From Azospirillum sp. TSO35-2 (GTDB taxonomy: Bacteria > Pseudomonadota > Alphaproteobacteria > Azospirillales > Azospirillaceae), in assembly GCF_003116095.1 (NCBI RefSeq), contig NZ_LGRA01000021.1, positions 194,715 through 258,714 on the forward strand: a stretch of DNA of 64,000 nucleotides, in the 5' to 3' direction. A program made the position numbers and the translations under genes. Below, piece by piece: positions 47,557-56,986 of this stretch. The stretch's first letter is position 1; each line of letters opens with the position of its first letter. The notes under the pieces were generated by a model. That model was given only the letters and a program-made list of their open reading frames with translations, searched no databases and was not told the origin of the DNA.

Positions 47557-48900
47557 ATGACCGACACCCTTCGCCCCGTCCACGTCATCGGCGGCGGTCT
47601 CGCCGGCTCGGAAGCCGCGTGGCAGCTCGCCTCCCGCGGCGTGCCCGTCGTCCTGCACGAGATGCGTCCGGTCCGCCGGACCGAGGCCCACGACACCGAC
47701 AAGCTGGCGGAGCTGGTCTGCTCCAACTCCTTCCGCTCCGACGACGCCGAATACAACGCCGTCGGGCTGCTGCACGAGGAGATGCGGCGCTGCGGCTCGC
47801 TGATCCTGCGCTGCGCCGACGCGCACAAGGTGCCGGCCGGCGGGGCGCTGGCGATGGACCGTGACGGCTTCGCCGATGCGGTGACGGAGGCGGTGTCGAC
47901 CCACCCCCTGATCACCATCGAGCGCGAGGAGGTCGCCGGCTTGCCGCCCGAGGACTGGGACAGCGTCATCGTCGCCACCGGCCCCCTCACCTCCCCCGCC
48001 CTGGCCGAGGCGGTGCGCGACCACACCGGCGAGGAATCGCTGGCCTTCTTCGACGCCATCGCCCCCATCGTCTATCTGGAGAGCGTCGACCTGTCGAAGG
48101 CGTGGTTCCAGTCGCGTTACGACAAGCCCGGTCCCGGCGGCACCGGCAAGGACTACATCAACTGCGCCTTCGAGAAGGACGAGTACCGCGCCTTCATCGA
48201 CGCGCTGATCACCGGCGAGAAGCTCGACTTCAAGGAGTGGGAGAAGAACACCCCCTACTTCGAAGGCTGCCTTCCCATCGAGGTGATGGCGGAACGCGGC
48301 GTCGACACGCTGCGCTACGGCCCGATGAAGCCGGTCGGCCTGACCAACCCGCACAAGCCGGAACGCCGCCCCTACGCCGTGGTGCAGTTGCGCCAGGACA
48401 ACGCGCTGGGCACGCTCTACAACCTCGTCGGTTTCCAGACCAAGCTGCGCCACGCCGAGCAGGCGCGCATCTTCCGCATGATCCCCGGCCTGGAAAACGC
48501 CGAGTTCGCCCGGCTGGGCGGTATGCACCGCAACACCTTCCTCAACAGCCCGCGCCTGCTGGACGGCGCGTTGCGGCTGAAGTCGCTGCCCCGCCTGCGC
48601 TTCGCCGGTCAGGTCACCGGCTGCGAGGGCTATGTCGAGAGCGCCGCGGTCGGCCTGCTCGCCGGCCGCTTCGCCGCGGCGGAACGGCTGGGCCGGGAGA
48701 TCAGCACTCCGCCCGTCACCACGGCGCTGGGTGCCATCCTCGGCCACATCACCGGCGGGGCGGCGGCCGAGACCTACCAGCCGATGAACGTCAACTTCGG
48801 CCTGTTCCCGCCGATCGACGACAAGATCCGCGGCCGCGACCGCAAGCTGGCCTACACCCGCCGCGCGATGGCCGACCTGGAAGGTTGGCTGTCGGCCTGA
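47557..48900 (+). CDS. trmFO: Methylenetetrahydrofolate-dependent tRNA (uracil-54) methyltransferase TrmFO
   Basis: 447 residues. FAD-binding motif [15 protein letters not shown], conserved CSNSFRSDD with a catalytic cysteine candidate, and the conserved late motifs [19 protein letters not shown] and [12 protein letters not shown]. It makes ribothymidine at position 54 of tRNA using methylene-THF and FADH2. The family replaces TrmA in many alphaproteobacteria. ATG 47557; a 103-base gap after the terminator contains its promoter. Confidence 0.96.
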   Translation: MTDTLRPVHVIGGGLAGSEAAWQLASRGVPVVLHEMRPVRRTEAHDTDKLAELVCSNSFRSDDAEYNAVGLLHEEMRRCGSLILRCADAHKVPAGGALAMDRDGFADAVTEAVSTHPLITIEREEVAGLPPEDWDSVIVATGPLTSPALAEAVRDHTGEESLAFFDAIAPIVYLESVDLSKAWFQSRYDKPGPGGTGKDYINCAFEKDEYRAFIDALITGEKLDFKEWEKNTPYFEGCLPIEVMAERGVDTLRYGPMKPVGLTNPHKPERRPYAVVQLRQDNALGTLYNLVGFQTKLRHAEQARIFRMIPGLENAEFARLGGMHRNTFLNSPRLLDGALRLKSLPRLRFAGQVTGCEGYVESAAVGLLAGRFAAAERLGREISTPPVTTALGAILGHITGGAAAETYQPMNVNFGLFPPIDDKIRGRDRKLAYTRRAMADLEGWLSA

Positions 48901-48919
48901 CGCCGGCGCTGCGCGGGCG

Positions 48920-49774
48920 TCAATAGCGCCCGCGCGTCGCCGCCCAGCCCAGCCGAAGCTGTCGTAACGGGTGGGGCAGCAGCACGCGCGGCGCGAAGAC
49001 GTCGTTGCCCGCGCGCGCGATCACGCCCAGATGCAGATCGGCCAGTGTCGCCGGCAGCAACGCCGGCAGCCCCGCCTTCGGCACCTGCCGGCGCAGGGCG
49101 CGCGCGTCGGCCAGATGCTTGCGGGCGACCGCCGCGATCTCGCCCACCACCGGGCGCAGTTCCGCGGTGGAGCGCCCGGCGAACAGGTCCTCGCTGGTGG
49201 CGCCGTGGCGGGCCATCAGGTCGGCCGGCAGGCGCTGCCGGTGCTGCCGCGCCAGGAAGGGCACGGCCCGCAGGATGCCGGCAAGCGCGTAGGCGATGCC
49301 GACATGCCGCCCGGCCGCCATCGCCGTCGCGTCGCGCACCCCCAGCACCTCCAGCGCCAACTGCACCAGCGGCGCCCCGGTCACCTCGGCGTAGTTGATC
49401 AGGCAGCTCAGATCGGCCGGCGGCGTGTCGTCCAGGTCGGCCTCGCGCGCGTCGATCAGCCGGTCGAACAGGGGACGGCTCAGATCGAGCCGGCGGGCGG
49501 CCTCGCTCAACGGATCCATCACGCCGTGGTGCGGTACGGGTCCATCCTCATAGACAGCCTCGATTCCATCGCGCCAGAATTGCAGGCGCATCTGGCCGAG
49601 GATCGGCTCGCTGACCACCTCGCGGGTCTTGGCGATCTCAAGGTTGAAGGCGTACAACGCGAACAGCGCCTCGCGCCGGTCGGCGGGGGCGAACAGACCT
49701 GCCAAAAAGTGGTCGTTGTCATATTTCCGGACCTCACGTCCGCAATAGGACAGGTCGGCGGCAGACTTCACCAT
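48920..49774 (-). CDS. Squalene/phytoene synthase-fold protein, NDUFAF6-like
   Basis: 284 residues. Prenyl-synthase fold, but the aspartate-rich DXXXD metal motifs are not present: helix 1 reads LYAFNLEIAKTREVVSEPIL and the second site region LSCLINYAEVTGAPLVQLAL. This divergence is typical of the group containing the human complex I assembly factor NDUFAF6. Prenyl synthase activity is therefore doubtful. In other alphaproteobacteria it often follows secDF and the Mth938/NDUFAF3-like gene; here it is separated from them by hpnCDE and sodB on the other strand. Confidence 0.85.
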   Translation of the reverse strand: MVKSAADLSYCGREVRKYDNDHFLAGLFAPADRREALFALYAFNLEIAKTREVVSEPILGQMRLQFWRDGIEAVYEDGPVPHHGVMDPLSEAARRLDLSRPLFDRLIDAREADLDDTPPADLSCLINYAEVTGAPLVQLALEVLGVRDATAMAAGRHVGIAYALAGILRAVPFLARQHRQRLPADLMARHGATSEDLFAGRSTAELRPVVGEIAAVARKHLADARALRRQVPKAGLPALLPATLADLHLGVIARAGNDVFAPRVLLPHPLRQLRLGWAATRGRY

Positions 49775-49897
49775 GGGATGCCCGACTGGAAAAAAGGAGT
49801 GGAGTGAGCGAGGAGACAGGCCAAAGCCTTGCGCCACGCCTATATGAAGCACACACGGTCGCACCGCCAGCCCCGACGCGCAGCAGGCACGGATCCC

Positions 49898-50770
49898 ATG
49901 ACGGATTTCAACATCGCTCCGACGAAGCCCCGTAAGCCGAACCCGGTTGCCCGCAAAGACGAAAGCACGGAGAATTTCCCCGTCGCGTCGCGCCTGCTGC
50001 CGAAGCATCTTCGCCCGCACGTCATCGCCTTCTACCGCTTCGTGCGTCTGGCCGACGACATCGCCGACGACACGGACCTGGAGCCGGAGACCAAGCTGGC
50101 CTATCTGGAGGCGCTGGAACGCGCGCTGACCTCCGGCCAGGCCAAGCACGCCTACCTGAAGCCGGCGCTCGACCTGCGCGAGAGCCTGCAGACCACCGGC
50201 GTCAGCGACCGCCACGCGCGGCAGGTGCTGCGCGCCTTCCGCCGCGACGCGGTCGGCGCCCGCTGCCACAGCTGGAGCGACCTGCTGCTGTACTGCCGCT
50301 TCTCCGCCAACCCGGTCGGGCGCTACCTGCTGGAACTGCACGGCGAGGGCGTCGCCGCCGGTCCGGCGTCGGACGCGCTGTGCTCGGCGCTGCAGGTGCT
50401 CAACCATCTCCAGGACGCGCGCGACGACTGGACCCAGCTCGGCCGCTGCTACATCCCGCTGGTCTGGTTCGACGAGGCGGGGATGAGCGTCGAACGGCTG
50501 GTCGAGGTGGAAAGCGATGCCAAGCTGCGCGCCATCTTCGACCAGACGCTGGAGCACACCGACCGGCTGCTGGAACGCGCGGCGTCCCTGCCCGGCCTGA
50601 TCCGGCACCGTGGCCTGCGGATGGAGGCGGCGGTGATCCTCAGCATTGCCGAATCGCTGTCGCGCCGGCTGAAGGCGCGCGACCCGATGAAGGCGCGGGT
50701 GACGCTCGGCACCCATCACAAGCTGGCCGCGGTGGCGCGGGGGCTGGCGCGGAGCTTCTCCGCCGCCTAA
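49898..50770 (+). CDS. hpnC: Squalene synthase HpnC
   Basis: 290 residues. Prenyl synthase fold with both aspartate-rich sites: FVRLADDIADD (first site) and HLQDARDDW (second site). With HpnD and HpnE it converts two farnesyl diphosphates to squalene for hopanoids via presqualene diphosphate and hydroxysqualene; HpnC is assigned the second step. ATG 49898 with the conserved FPVASRLLPKHLRPHV near the N-terminus. The three hpn genes run together in one direction. Confidence 0.94.
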   Translation: MTDFNIAPTKPRKPNPVARKDESTENFPVASRLLPKHLRPHVIAFYRFVRLADDIADDTDLEPETKLAYLEALERALTSGQAKHAYLKPALDLRESLQTTGVSDRHARQVLRAFRRDAVGARCHSWSDLLLYCRFSANPVGRYLLELHGEGVAAGPASDALCSALQVLNHLQDARDDWTQLGRCYIPLVWFDEAGMSVERLVEVESDAKLRAIFDQTLEHTDRLLERAASLPGLIRHRGLRMEAAVILSIAESLSRRLKARDPMKARVTLGTHHKLAAVARGLARSFSAA

Positions 50771-50833
50771 ACTCCGGGGCCCACGCGCCTGCCCCGCGTG
50801 CAAGGCCCCGGACGCTCCCCCGAGAAGGTACCG

Positions 50834-51778
50834 ATGACCCACCCGCCGCTGGAGTCGGCCCCGCCGGACCCGATGTCCGCTGCGACACCGGCCATGGCTG
50901 AGACCGTGCCTTCCGACACGGCGACGACGGTCGCCGCGCGGTCGGGCAGCACCTTCTACTGGCCGATGCGGCTGCTGCCCGCCTCGAAACGGGCGGCGAT
51001 GTTCGCCATCTACGCCTATTGCCGCTGTATCGACGACATCGCCGACGAACCGGGCGACCCCGCCGCCAAGCGCGCGGCGCTGGACGTGTGGCGCCGTGAC
51101 ATCCGCGGCCTTTACCGGGGCGATGCCCCGACCAGCCCGCTGACCGCCGCGCTGAAGGGCGCCATCGAGCGCTACGGTCTGCCGCGCGCCGAGTTGGAGG
51201 CGCTGATCGACGGCATGGCGATGGATGTCTGCGACGGCGTGAGCGGCCAAGGGGTGCAGGCGCCCGACCTCGCGACCCTAAGGCTCTATTGCCGCCGCGT
51301 CGCCGGTGCGGTCGGCCTGCTGGCGATCCGTGTGTTCGACCGGGCCGACCCGGCGACCGAGCGTTTCGCCCTGGCGCTGGGCGAGGCGCTGCAACTGACC
51401 AACATCCTGCGCGACCTACGGGAGGACGCGGCGCTCGGCCGGCTCTACCTGCCGCGCGAGCTGCTGCTGGCCGCCGGCATCGCCACCACCCGGCCGGACG
51501 AGGCCCTTGCCCATCCCGCCCTGCCCCGGGCCTGCGAGGCGCTGGCCGCTCTGGCCGAGGCGCAGTTCGCCGAGGCGCGGGCGGCGCTGGCGGAACGTGG
51601 AGCGACGGCACGCGGCTCGCTGTGGGCCGCCACCGCGATGATGGTGCTGTACCACCGGCTGCTGCGCCGCCTGCGGGCGGGCGGCTGGCGCGACCTCGAC
51701 GCCCGTGTCCGGGTCGGGCGGCGGGAAAGCGCCTGGGTGGCCCTGCGCTGCCTGATCGGCCTGCCGCCGGCCAGCTGA
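50834..51778 (+). CDS. hpnD: Presqualene diphosphate synthase HpnD
   Basis: 314 residues. Aspartate-rich sites YCRCIDDIADE and LTNILRDLREDA, the latter followed by GRLYLP, are intact, so enzymatic activity is expected (two FPP to presqualene diphosphate). The N-terminus has about 45 non-conserved, disordered residues before FYWPMRLLPASKRAAMF. ATG 50834 is preferred; an upstream in-frame ATG at 50798 is less likely. hpnE starts immediately after its stop. Confidence 0.94.
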   Translation: MTHPPLESAPPDPMSAATPAMAETVPSDTATTVAARSGSTFYWPMRLLPASKRAAMFAIYAYCRCIDDIADEPGDPAAKRAALDVWRRDIRGLYRGDAPTSPLTAALKGAIERYGLPRAELEALIDGMAMDVCDGVSGQGVQAPDLATLRLYCRRVAGAVGLLAIRVFDRADPATERFALALGEALQLTNILRDLREDAALGRLYLPRELLLAAGIATTRPDEALAHPALPRACEALAALAEAQFAEARAALAERGATARGSLWAATAMMVLYHRLLRRLRAGGWRDLDARVRVGRRESAWVALRCLIGLPPAS

Positions 51779-53158
51779 ATGGCCGAGCCCACCCCGACCG
51801 TCCATGTCGTCGGCGCCGGCCTTGCCGGGCTGGCCGCCTCCGTCCGTCTGGTCGAGGCCGGGCGCCGGGTCGTGCTGTACGAGCAGGCACCGCAGGCCGG
51901 CGGGCGCTGCCGCAGCTTTCCCGACGCGACGCTGGGGCGGTCCGTCGACAATGGCAGCCATATGGTGCTGAGCGGCAACCGGGCGCTGCTGGACTATGCC
52001 CGGCGGATCGGCGCGGGCGACGCGCTGATGGAGCTGCGGTCGGCGGCCTTCCCCTTCCTCGACCTGCGCGACGGTGCGGAATGGACGCTGCGCCCCGGTG
52101 GGCTGTGGCTGTTCGATCCGGCGCGGCGCGTGCCGGGAAGCAGCCCGCGCGATTACCTCGCTGCCCTGCGCACGCTGACGGCCGGCCGCGGCGCCAGCGT
52201 CGCCGACCGCCTGCCGCCCGGTGGACCGCTGTTCGACCGGCTGTGGCGTCCGCTCGCCGTCTCCGCGATGAACGGACCGGTGGAGCGGGTGTCGGCCCGG
52301 CTGTTCGGCGCGGTGCTGCGCGAGACGCTGTTGCGTGGCGAGGCCGCCTGCCGGCCGGTGCTGACCCCCCATGGTCTGTCGGCCGCCTTCGTCGATCCGG
52401 CGCTGGAGCGGCTGCGCGCCGCCGGCGCCACGCTGTCCCTCGGCAGCCGTGTCGATGGGCTGCGCTTCGACGGCGACCGCGTGAGCGAACTGTCCGTTGG
52501 CGGTGTCGCCGTCGCGCTGGGGCCGGCCGACAGCGTCCTGCTCGCCGCCCCGGCCTGGGTGGCGGAGCGGCTGGTGCCCGACCTCGTCGTGCCGCCGCCC
52601 GGTCCGGCCATCGTCAATGTGCATTTCCGCCTGGACGAGCCGGTGCGGCTGCCGGGCGGCCTGCCCTTCCTCGGGCTGGCGGGCGGCACGGCGGAGTGGC
52701 TGTTCGCCCGCGACGGCCTGCTGTCGGTGACCGTCAGCGACGCCGATGCGCTGGCGGCCATGCCGGCGGAGGCCGTCGCGGCGCGCCTCTGGCCGGAGGT
52801 GGCGCGGGCGCTGCGACTCGATGGCCCGATTCGGCCCTACCGGGTGGTGAAGGAACGCCGGGCGACCCCCGACCAGTCCCCCGACTCGGTGGCGCGGCGT
52901 CCGGGGACGCGGACGCGCTGGCGCAACCTGCTGCTGGCCGGAGACTGGACGGAAACGGGACTTCCCGCCACGTTGGAGGCTGCCGTGCGCTCGGGAAACC
53001 GGGCTGCTGATGCTGCTTTGTCCAACGGAAATAACCCTATACGGCGCTTCGCCCCTTTTCCGGTCTTCACAATGTTCCGCCGTCGGCCTATTTGGACGGA
53101 CGGAGGTGCCGTGCTCGCCAGGCCCGGCCCGGAAGGACAATCAAAGAAGAGAGGGTGA
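51779..53158 (+). CDS. hpnE: Hydroxysqualene dehydroxylase HpnE
   Basis: 459 residues. FAD-binding N-terminus VVGAGLAGLAASVRLVEAGR and the usual C-terminal motif NLLLAGDWTETGLPATLEAA. It reduces hydroxysqualene to squalene. ATG directly abuts the hpnD stop (TGA/ATG). After the last conserved block (AVRSGNRAADAAL) about 45 extra residues continue to 53158 and run over the sodB leader and ribosome site. This tail has no known counterpart in the family and may be translated only because a stop is missing. Confidence 0.93.
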   Translation: MAEPTPTVHVVGAGLAGLAASVRLVEAGRRVVLYEQAPQAGGRCRSFPDATLGRSVDNGSHMVLSGNRALLDYARRIGAGDALMELRSAAFPFLDLRDGAEWTLRPGGLWLFDPARRVPGSSPRDYLAALRTLTAGRGASVADRLPPGGPLFDRLWRPLAVSAMNGPVERVSARLFGAVLRETLLRGEAACRPVLTPHGLSAAFVDPALERLRAAGATLSLGSRVDGLRFDGDRVSELSVGGVAVALGPADSVLLAAPAWVAERLVPDLVVPPPGPAIVNVHFRLDEPVRLPGGLPFLGLAGGTAEWLFARDGLLSVTVSDADALAAMPAEAVAARLWPEVARALRLDGPIRPYRVVKERRATPDQSPDSVARRPGTRTRWRNLLLAGDWTETGLPATLEAAVRSGNRAADAALSNGNNPIRRFAPFPVFTMFRRRPIWTDGGAVLARPGPEGQSKKRG

Positions 53159-53163
53159 TTCAA

Positions 53164-53757
53164 ATGGCGTTCGAACTTCCGCCGCTTCCCTATGCGTATG
53201 ATGCCCTGGCTCCGTACATCTCGTCGGAAACCCTGCATCTGCACCACGACAAGCACCACCAGACCTACGTCACCAACCTGAACAACCTGACCAAGGACAC
53301 GCCGCTGGCCAACGCCAGCCTGGAGGAGGTCATCAAGGCTTCGGTCGGCGATGCGTCCAAGGTCGGCATCTTCAACAACGCCGCCCAGGTGTGGAACCAC
53401 ACCTTCTTCTGGCAGTGCCTGAAGAAGGACGGCGGCAAGATGCCGGCGGCCCTGGAGCAGCGCATCGTCGCCGACTTCGGCAGCGTCGACAAGTTCAAGG
53501 AAGAGCTGACGCAGGCCGCCCTGACCCAGTTCGGCTCGGGCTGGGCGTGGCTGTACCTGGATGGCGGCAAGCTGAAGGTCGGCAAGACCGGCAACGCCGA
53601 CACCCCGCTGGCCCACGGCCAGAAGCCGCTGTTCACCATCGACGTGTGGGAGCACGCCTACTACGTCGATTTCCAGAACCGCCGCGCCGACTTCGTCAAG
53701 GCGGTCATCGACAACCTCGCCAACTGGGACTTCGCCGCCGAGCAGCTGGCTGCTTGA
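53164..53757 (+). CDS. sodB: Iron superoxide dismutase
   Basis: 197 residues. Metal ligands are in HHDKHHQTYV, NHTFFWQCL and DVWEHAYYVD. The AAQVWNH sequence with glutamine in the N-terminal domain is the mark of Fe- rather than Mn-type SOD. Cytoplasmic (no signal peptide). The start ATG lies 6 bases after the hpnE stop, with AGAGAGGG 7-8 bases upstream inside hpnE. It may be co-transcribed with hpnCDE or have a promoter inside the hpnE tail; I cannot decide from the sequence. Confidence 0.96.
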   Translation: MAFELPPLPYAYDALAPYISSETLHLHHDKHHQTYVTNLNNLTKDTPLANASLEEVIKASVGDASKVGIFNNAAQVWNHTFFWQCLKKDGGKMPAALEQRIVADFGSVDKFKEELTQAALTQFGSGWAWLYLDGGKLKVGKTGNADTPLAHGQKPLFTIDVWEHAYYVDFQNRRADFVKAVIDNLANWDFAAEQLAA

Positions 53758-53785
53758 TCGGTTTCTGTCCGAGGTATGAAAACGC

Positions 53786-53811
53786 AAAGGCGCCCCATCT
53801 GGGGCGCCTTT
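53786..53811. terminator. Intrinsic terminator between sodB and the Mth938-like gene
   Basis: 11-bp perfect stem AAAGGCGCCCC (53786-53796) and GGGGCGCCTTT (53801-53811), loop ATCT. The A and T ends suit both strands, so it serves the two converging genes. Confidence 0.9.
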
Positions 53812-53851
53812 GTCGTTTCGGCGTCATGTTAGCTAAGGCCGCAGCCGCCGC

Positions 53852-54229
53852 CTACACCGGCAGCATCGCCGCCGCGACCCGCCGGCCTTCGGCGAGCAGG
53901 ACGTTGTAGGTGCGGCAGACGGCGCGGCTGTCCATCAGCTCGACGACGATCCCGCGCTCGCGCAGGGCCTGCCGCAGTTCCTTCGGGATCAGCCTCATCG
54001 TCGCACCGGTGCCGAGCAGCAGGATCTCCACCTTCGGCTCGGCCTCGGTCACCGCGGCGAAGTCCGCCAGGGTGAGGGAGGCGACGTCGCCGACCTCCCA
54101 GGCCTGGGTGCGGTGGGGCAGCACGACCACCGCGCCGACCCGCCACTGCCCGGACACGCAGAACTGCCCTGGACCGTAGCCGTCGATGACCTGACGGTCG
54201 GACGGGATCATCGGCATGATGTCGGCCAT
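53852..54229 (-). CDS. Mth938-like (DUF498) protein, NDUFAF3 homolog
   Basis: 125 residues. Family features are VIDGYGPGQFCVSGQWRVGA, VEILLLGTGATMRLIPKELR and DSRAVCRTYNVLLAEGRRV. The human homolog NDUFAF3 assists assembly of respiratory complex I. It follows secF by 39 bases on the same strand, a conserved arrangement in alphaproteobacteria, so a link between membrane insertion and complex I assembly is plausible. Confidence 0.9.
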   Translation of the reverse strand: MADIMPMIPSDRQVIDGYGPGQFCVSGQWRVGAVVVLPHRTQAWEVGDVASLTLADFAAVTEAEPKVEILLLGTGATMRLIPKELRQALRERGIVVELMDSRAVCRTYNVLLAEGRRVAAAMLPV

Positions 54230-54268
54230 GCTGCCCTCTCCTCTCGCTTTCCGGACGTCCTGCCCCGG

Positions 54269-55225
54269 TCAGGGCGTCGTCGCCGGCTCCTTTGCCGCCG
54301 GTCCTTCGACCGGGGCGCCGCGCCGCAGGCGGTTCTCGCCCAGGAACAGCAAGATGGGGGCGGCGATGAAGATCGACGAGGTGGTGGCGATGAACACGCC
54401 CAGCAGCAGCACGATGCCGAAGTCCTGCAGCGCCTCGCCACCGAACAGCGCCAGCGGGATGACCGACAGGAAGGTGCACATCGAGGTGCCGACGGTGCGG
54501 TTCAGCGTCTCGTTGATCGACAGGTCGATCAGGTCGCGCAGCGGCATCTTCTTGTAGATGCGCAGGTTCTCGCGCATCCGGTCATAGACCACGACCTTGT
54601 CGTTGATCGAATAGCCCATGATCGTCAGGATCGCCGCCACCGCCACCAGATTGAACTGGAGCCCGGTGACGGCGTAGAAGCCGACGATCTTGGTGATGTC
54701 GAGCAGCAGCGTCACCACGGCGCCCAACCCGAACTGCCATTCGAAACGGAACCAGATGTAGATCAGCATCGCCAGCATGGCGAGGCCGAGCGCCAGCATG
54801 CCGTTGGCGAACAGCTCGCCGCTGACCGAGGCGCCGACGGCCTCGACACGGCGCACCTGGGTGCCGGGAATGGCCTGGGCCAGCGTGCCGCGCACCTTGT
54901 CGGCGGCGACCTGCTGGGCGGCGTCGTCGCCGGGCTGCCGTTCCAGCCGGATCAGCACGTCCTGCGGCGAGCCGAACTCCTGCAGCGCCACCGTGCCCAT
55001 GCCGAGGCCGCTGAGCGTGTGGCGCAGCGAGGCGAAGTCTGGGGCCTGCGGGGTGCGGGCCTCGATGACGATGCCGCCGCGGAAGTCGATGCCGTAGTTC
55101 AGGCCCGGATGGAAGAACAGGATGAGCGAGGCGATCGACAGCACCGCCGAGGTGATCAGGCCGGCGAACCGGCCGTTCATGAACGGGATCTTGGTGTTGT
55201 CGGGGACGAGGCGGAGATGGAACAT
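54269..55225 (-). CDS. secF: Protein translocase subunit SecF
   Basis: 318 residues, six membrane helices. Conserved LNYGIDFRGGIVIEAR after the first helix, and MGYSINDKVVVYDRMRENLR with the late STSM/TSMCTFLSVIPLALFGG region. With SecD and YajC it uses the proton gradient to help SecYEG export. ATG 55225 matches the family N-terminus (FHLRLVPDNTKIPFM). The gap to secD is 11 bases. Confidence 0.95.
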   Translation of the reverse strand: MFHLRLVPDNTKIPFMNGRFAGLITSAVLSIASLILFFHPGLNYGIDFRGGIVIEARTPQAPDFASLRHTLSGLGMGTVALQEFGSPQDVLIRLERQPGDDAAQQVAADKVRGTLAQAIPGTQVRRVEAVGASVSGELFANGMLALGLAMLAMLIYIWFRFEWQFGLGAVVTLLLDITKIVGFYAVTGLQFNLVAVAAILTIMGYSINDKVVVYDRMRENLRIYKKMPLRDLIDLSINETLNRTVGTSMCTFLSVIPLALFGGEALQDFGIVLLLGVFIATTSSIFIAAPILLFLGENRLRRGAPVEGPAAKEPATTP

Positions 55226-55236
55226 CGGATGACCTT

Positions 55237-56835
55237 TCAGACCGGCAACGCGGCCGGACGCGTCCGGCGCAGCCACGTCACCATCATCAGGCGCACCAGC
55301 ACGGTGGCGGTGAACATGGAGATGAGGATGCCGAAGGTGATGGTGACGGCGAAGCCCTTGATCGTGCCGGTGCCGAAGATGAACAGCAGCGCCATCTTGA
55401 TCGCGGTCGTCAGGTTGCTGTCGACGATGGTGCTGTAGGCGCGGCTGAAGCCGGCCTCCATCGAGGCGAAGACGCCCCGGCCCTTCTTCGATTCCTCACG
55501 GATGCGCTCGTTGATCAGGATGTTGGCGTCGACCGCCAGACCCAGCGTCAGCAGGATGCCGGCGATGCCCGGCAGCGTCAGCGTCGCGTGCAGCAGCGAC
55601 AGCGCCGCCAGCGTCAGCACGATGTTGATCAGCAGGGCGAAGCAGGCGAAGGCGCCGAACAGCCCGTAGGACGCGATCATGTAGGCGCAGACCATGACGA
55701 AGCCGACGACGACGGCGGTCAGGCCGGCGCGGATCGAATCGGCGCCGAGGTCGGGGCCGACCGTGCGCTCCTCGATCACCTTCAGCGGGGCCGGCAGGGC
55801 GCCGGCGCGCAGCAGGACGGACAGGTCGTTGGCGGCGGCGGCGGTGAAGTTGCCGCTGATCTGGCCCCGCCCGCCGGTGATCGGCTCGCGGATGACGGGC
55901 GCGCTGATGACCTTGTTGTCGAGCACGATGGCGAAGGGCCGTCCGACATTCGCCTTGGTCACCTCGGCGAAGCGGTTGGCGCCGGCGCTGTTGAACTCGA
56001 AGTTCACCACCCACTCGCCGGTCTGCGAGTTGGTCGAGGCGGTGGCGTTCTTCAGCGTGGCGCCGTCGACCTCCACCTTCTTGCGGATCACGTAGCGCGA
56101 CTGGTAGCGGTCGCCCTCGGCCGACGGCAGGATCTCGGTGCCCGGAGGGGCGCGGCCGCTGTTGGGATCGGCGGTCACGTCGACCAGACGGAAGGTCATC
56201 TTGGCGGTGGTGCCGAGCAGCCGCTTGACGCGGTCGGGGTCCTCGACACCGGGCAGCTGGACCAGGATGCGGTCGTTGCCCTGGCGGGCGATCGTCGGCT
56301 CGTTGACGCCGGTCTCGTCGATGCGGCGGCGCACGATCTCGATCGACTGCTCGATGGCCTGGGTCGAGCGGTCGCGCAGGGCGACCTCGCTCAGCGCCAC
56401 CGTCACGACACCGCCGTCGGCGGTCACCGTCAGGTCGGGCTGCCCGCCGCCGAGCGCCGTGCCGCCGACCGGGCTGGCGAGCTGGCGCAGCGCCTTCACC
56501 GCCTCGTCGGCCTGGGCCGGATCGCGCAGTTGCACGGTCACCGCCTTGTCGGCGGCGTTGATCGCGGTGTAACCGACGTTGGCGGTCCGCAACTGCTGCC
56601 GGGCGCCGTCGATCAGGCTTTCCACCCGGTCGCGGATGACCGTCGCCATGTCGACTTCGAGCAACAGATGCGATCCGCCGCGCAGGTCGAGGCCCAGCGC
56701 CACGCGGGAGTTGGCGTACCACGACGGCAGGGCGGCCAGCGTGTCGCGGCCCATGAAGTTGGGCAGCATCATGATGAACCCGGCGACGCAGGTCGCCACG
56801 ATCATGTAAATCTTCCAGCGCGAAAAATAGAGCAT
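55237..56835 (-). CDS. secD: Protein translocase subunit SecD
   Basis: 532 residues. An N-terminal helix (IYMIVATCVAGFIMML) and the RVALGLDLRGGSHLLLEVD motif precede the large periplasmic P1 domain (RRRIDETGVNEPTIARQG and the FAIVLDNKVISAPVI segment). The C-terminal five-helix membrane domain includes LTLGLAVDANILINERIREE. Length is normal. Middle gene of yajC-secD-secF. Confidence 0.96.
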   Translation of the reverse strand: MLYFSRWKIYMIVATCVAGFIMMLPNFMGRDTLAALPSWYANSRVALGLDLRGGSHLLLEVDMATVIRDRVESLIDGARQQLRTANVGYTAINAADKAVTVQLRDPAQADEAVKALRQLASPVGGTALGGGQPDLTVTADGGVVTVALSEVALRDRSTQAIEQSIEIVRRRIDETGVNEPTIARQGNDRILVQLPGVEDPDRVKRLLGTTAKMTFRLVDVTADPNSGRAPPGTEILPSAEGDRYQSRYVIRKKVEVDGATLKNATASTNSQTGEWVVNFEFNSAGANRFAEVTKANVGRPFAIVLDNKVISAPVIREPITGGRGQISGNFTAAAANDLSVLLRAGALPAPLKVIEERTVGPDLGADSIRAGLTAVVVGFVMVCAYMIASYGLFGAFACFALLINIVLTLAALSLLHATLTLPGIAGILLTLGLAVDANILINERIREESKKGRGVFASMEAGFSRAYSTIVDSNLTTAIKMALLFIFGTGTIKGFAVTITFGILISMFTATVLVRLMMVTWLRRTRPAALPV

Positions 56836-56896
56836 GCGTCACTCGAATCCGATCAGACACCCGGTCCGGACGGCCCGGCCGCCAACCCGACATCAG

Positions 56897-56920
56897 CCCG
56901 GCATCGTTTCCGATGCCGGG
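56897..56920. other. Hairpin between yajC and secD
   Basis: Perfect 10-bp stem CCCGGCATCG (56897-56906) and CGATGCCGGG (56911-56920), loop TTTC. No T-run follows on either strand, so it is more likely an RNA-stability or processing structure than a terminator. Confidence 0.5.
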
Positions 56921-56986
56921 GAGGCCGGCCGCCCGGACGGGAAGCGCCTTCGGGCTGGCCCTGTGTGAGAGGAGCCCGGCCGGTTC

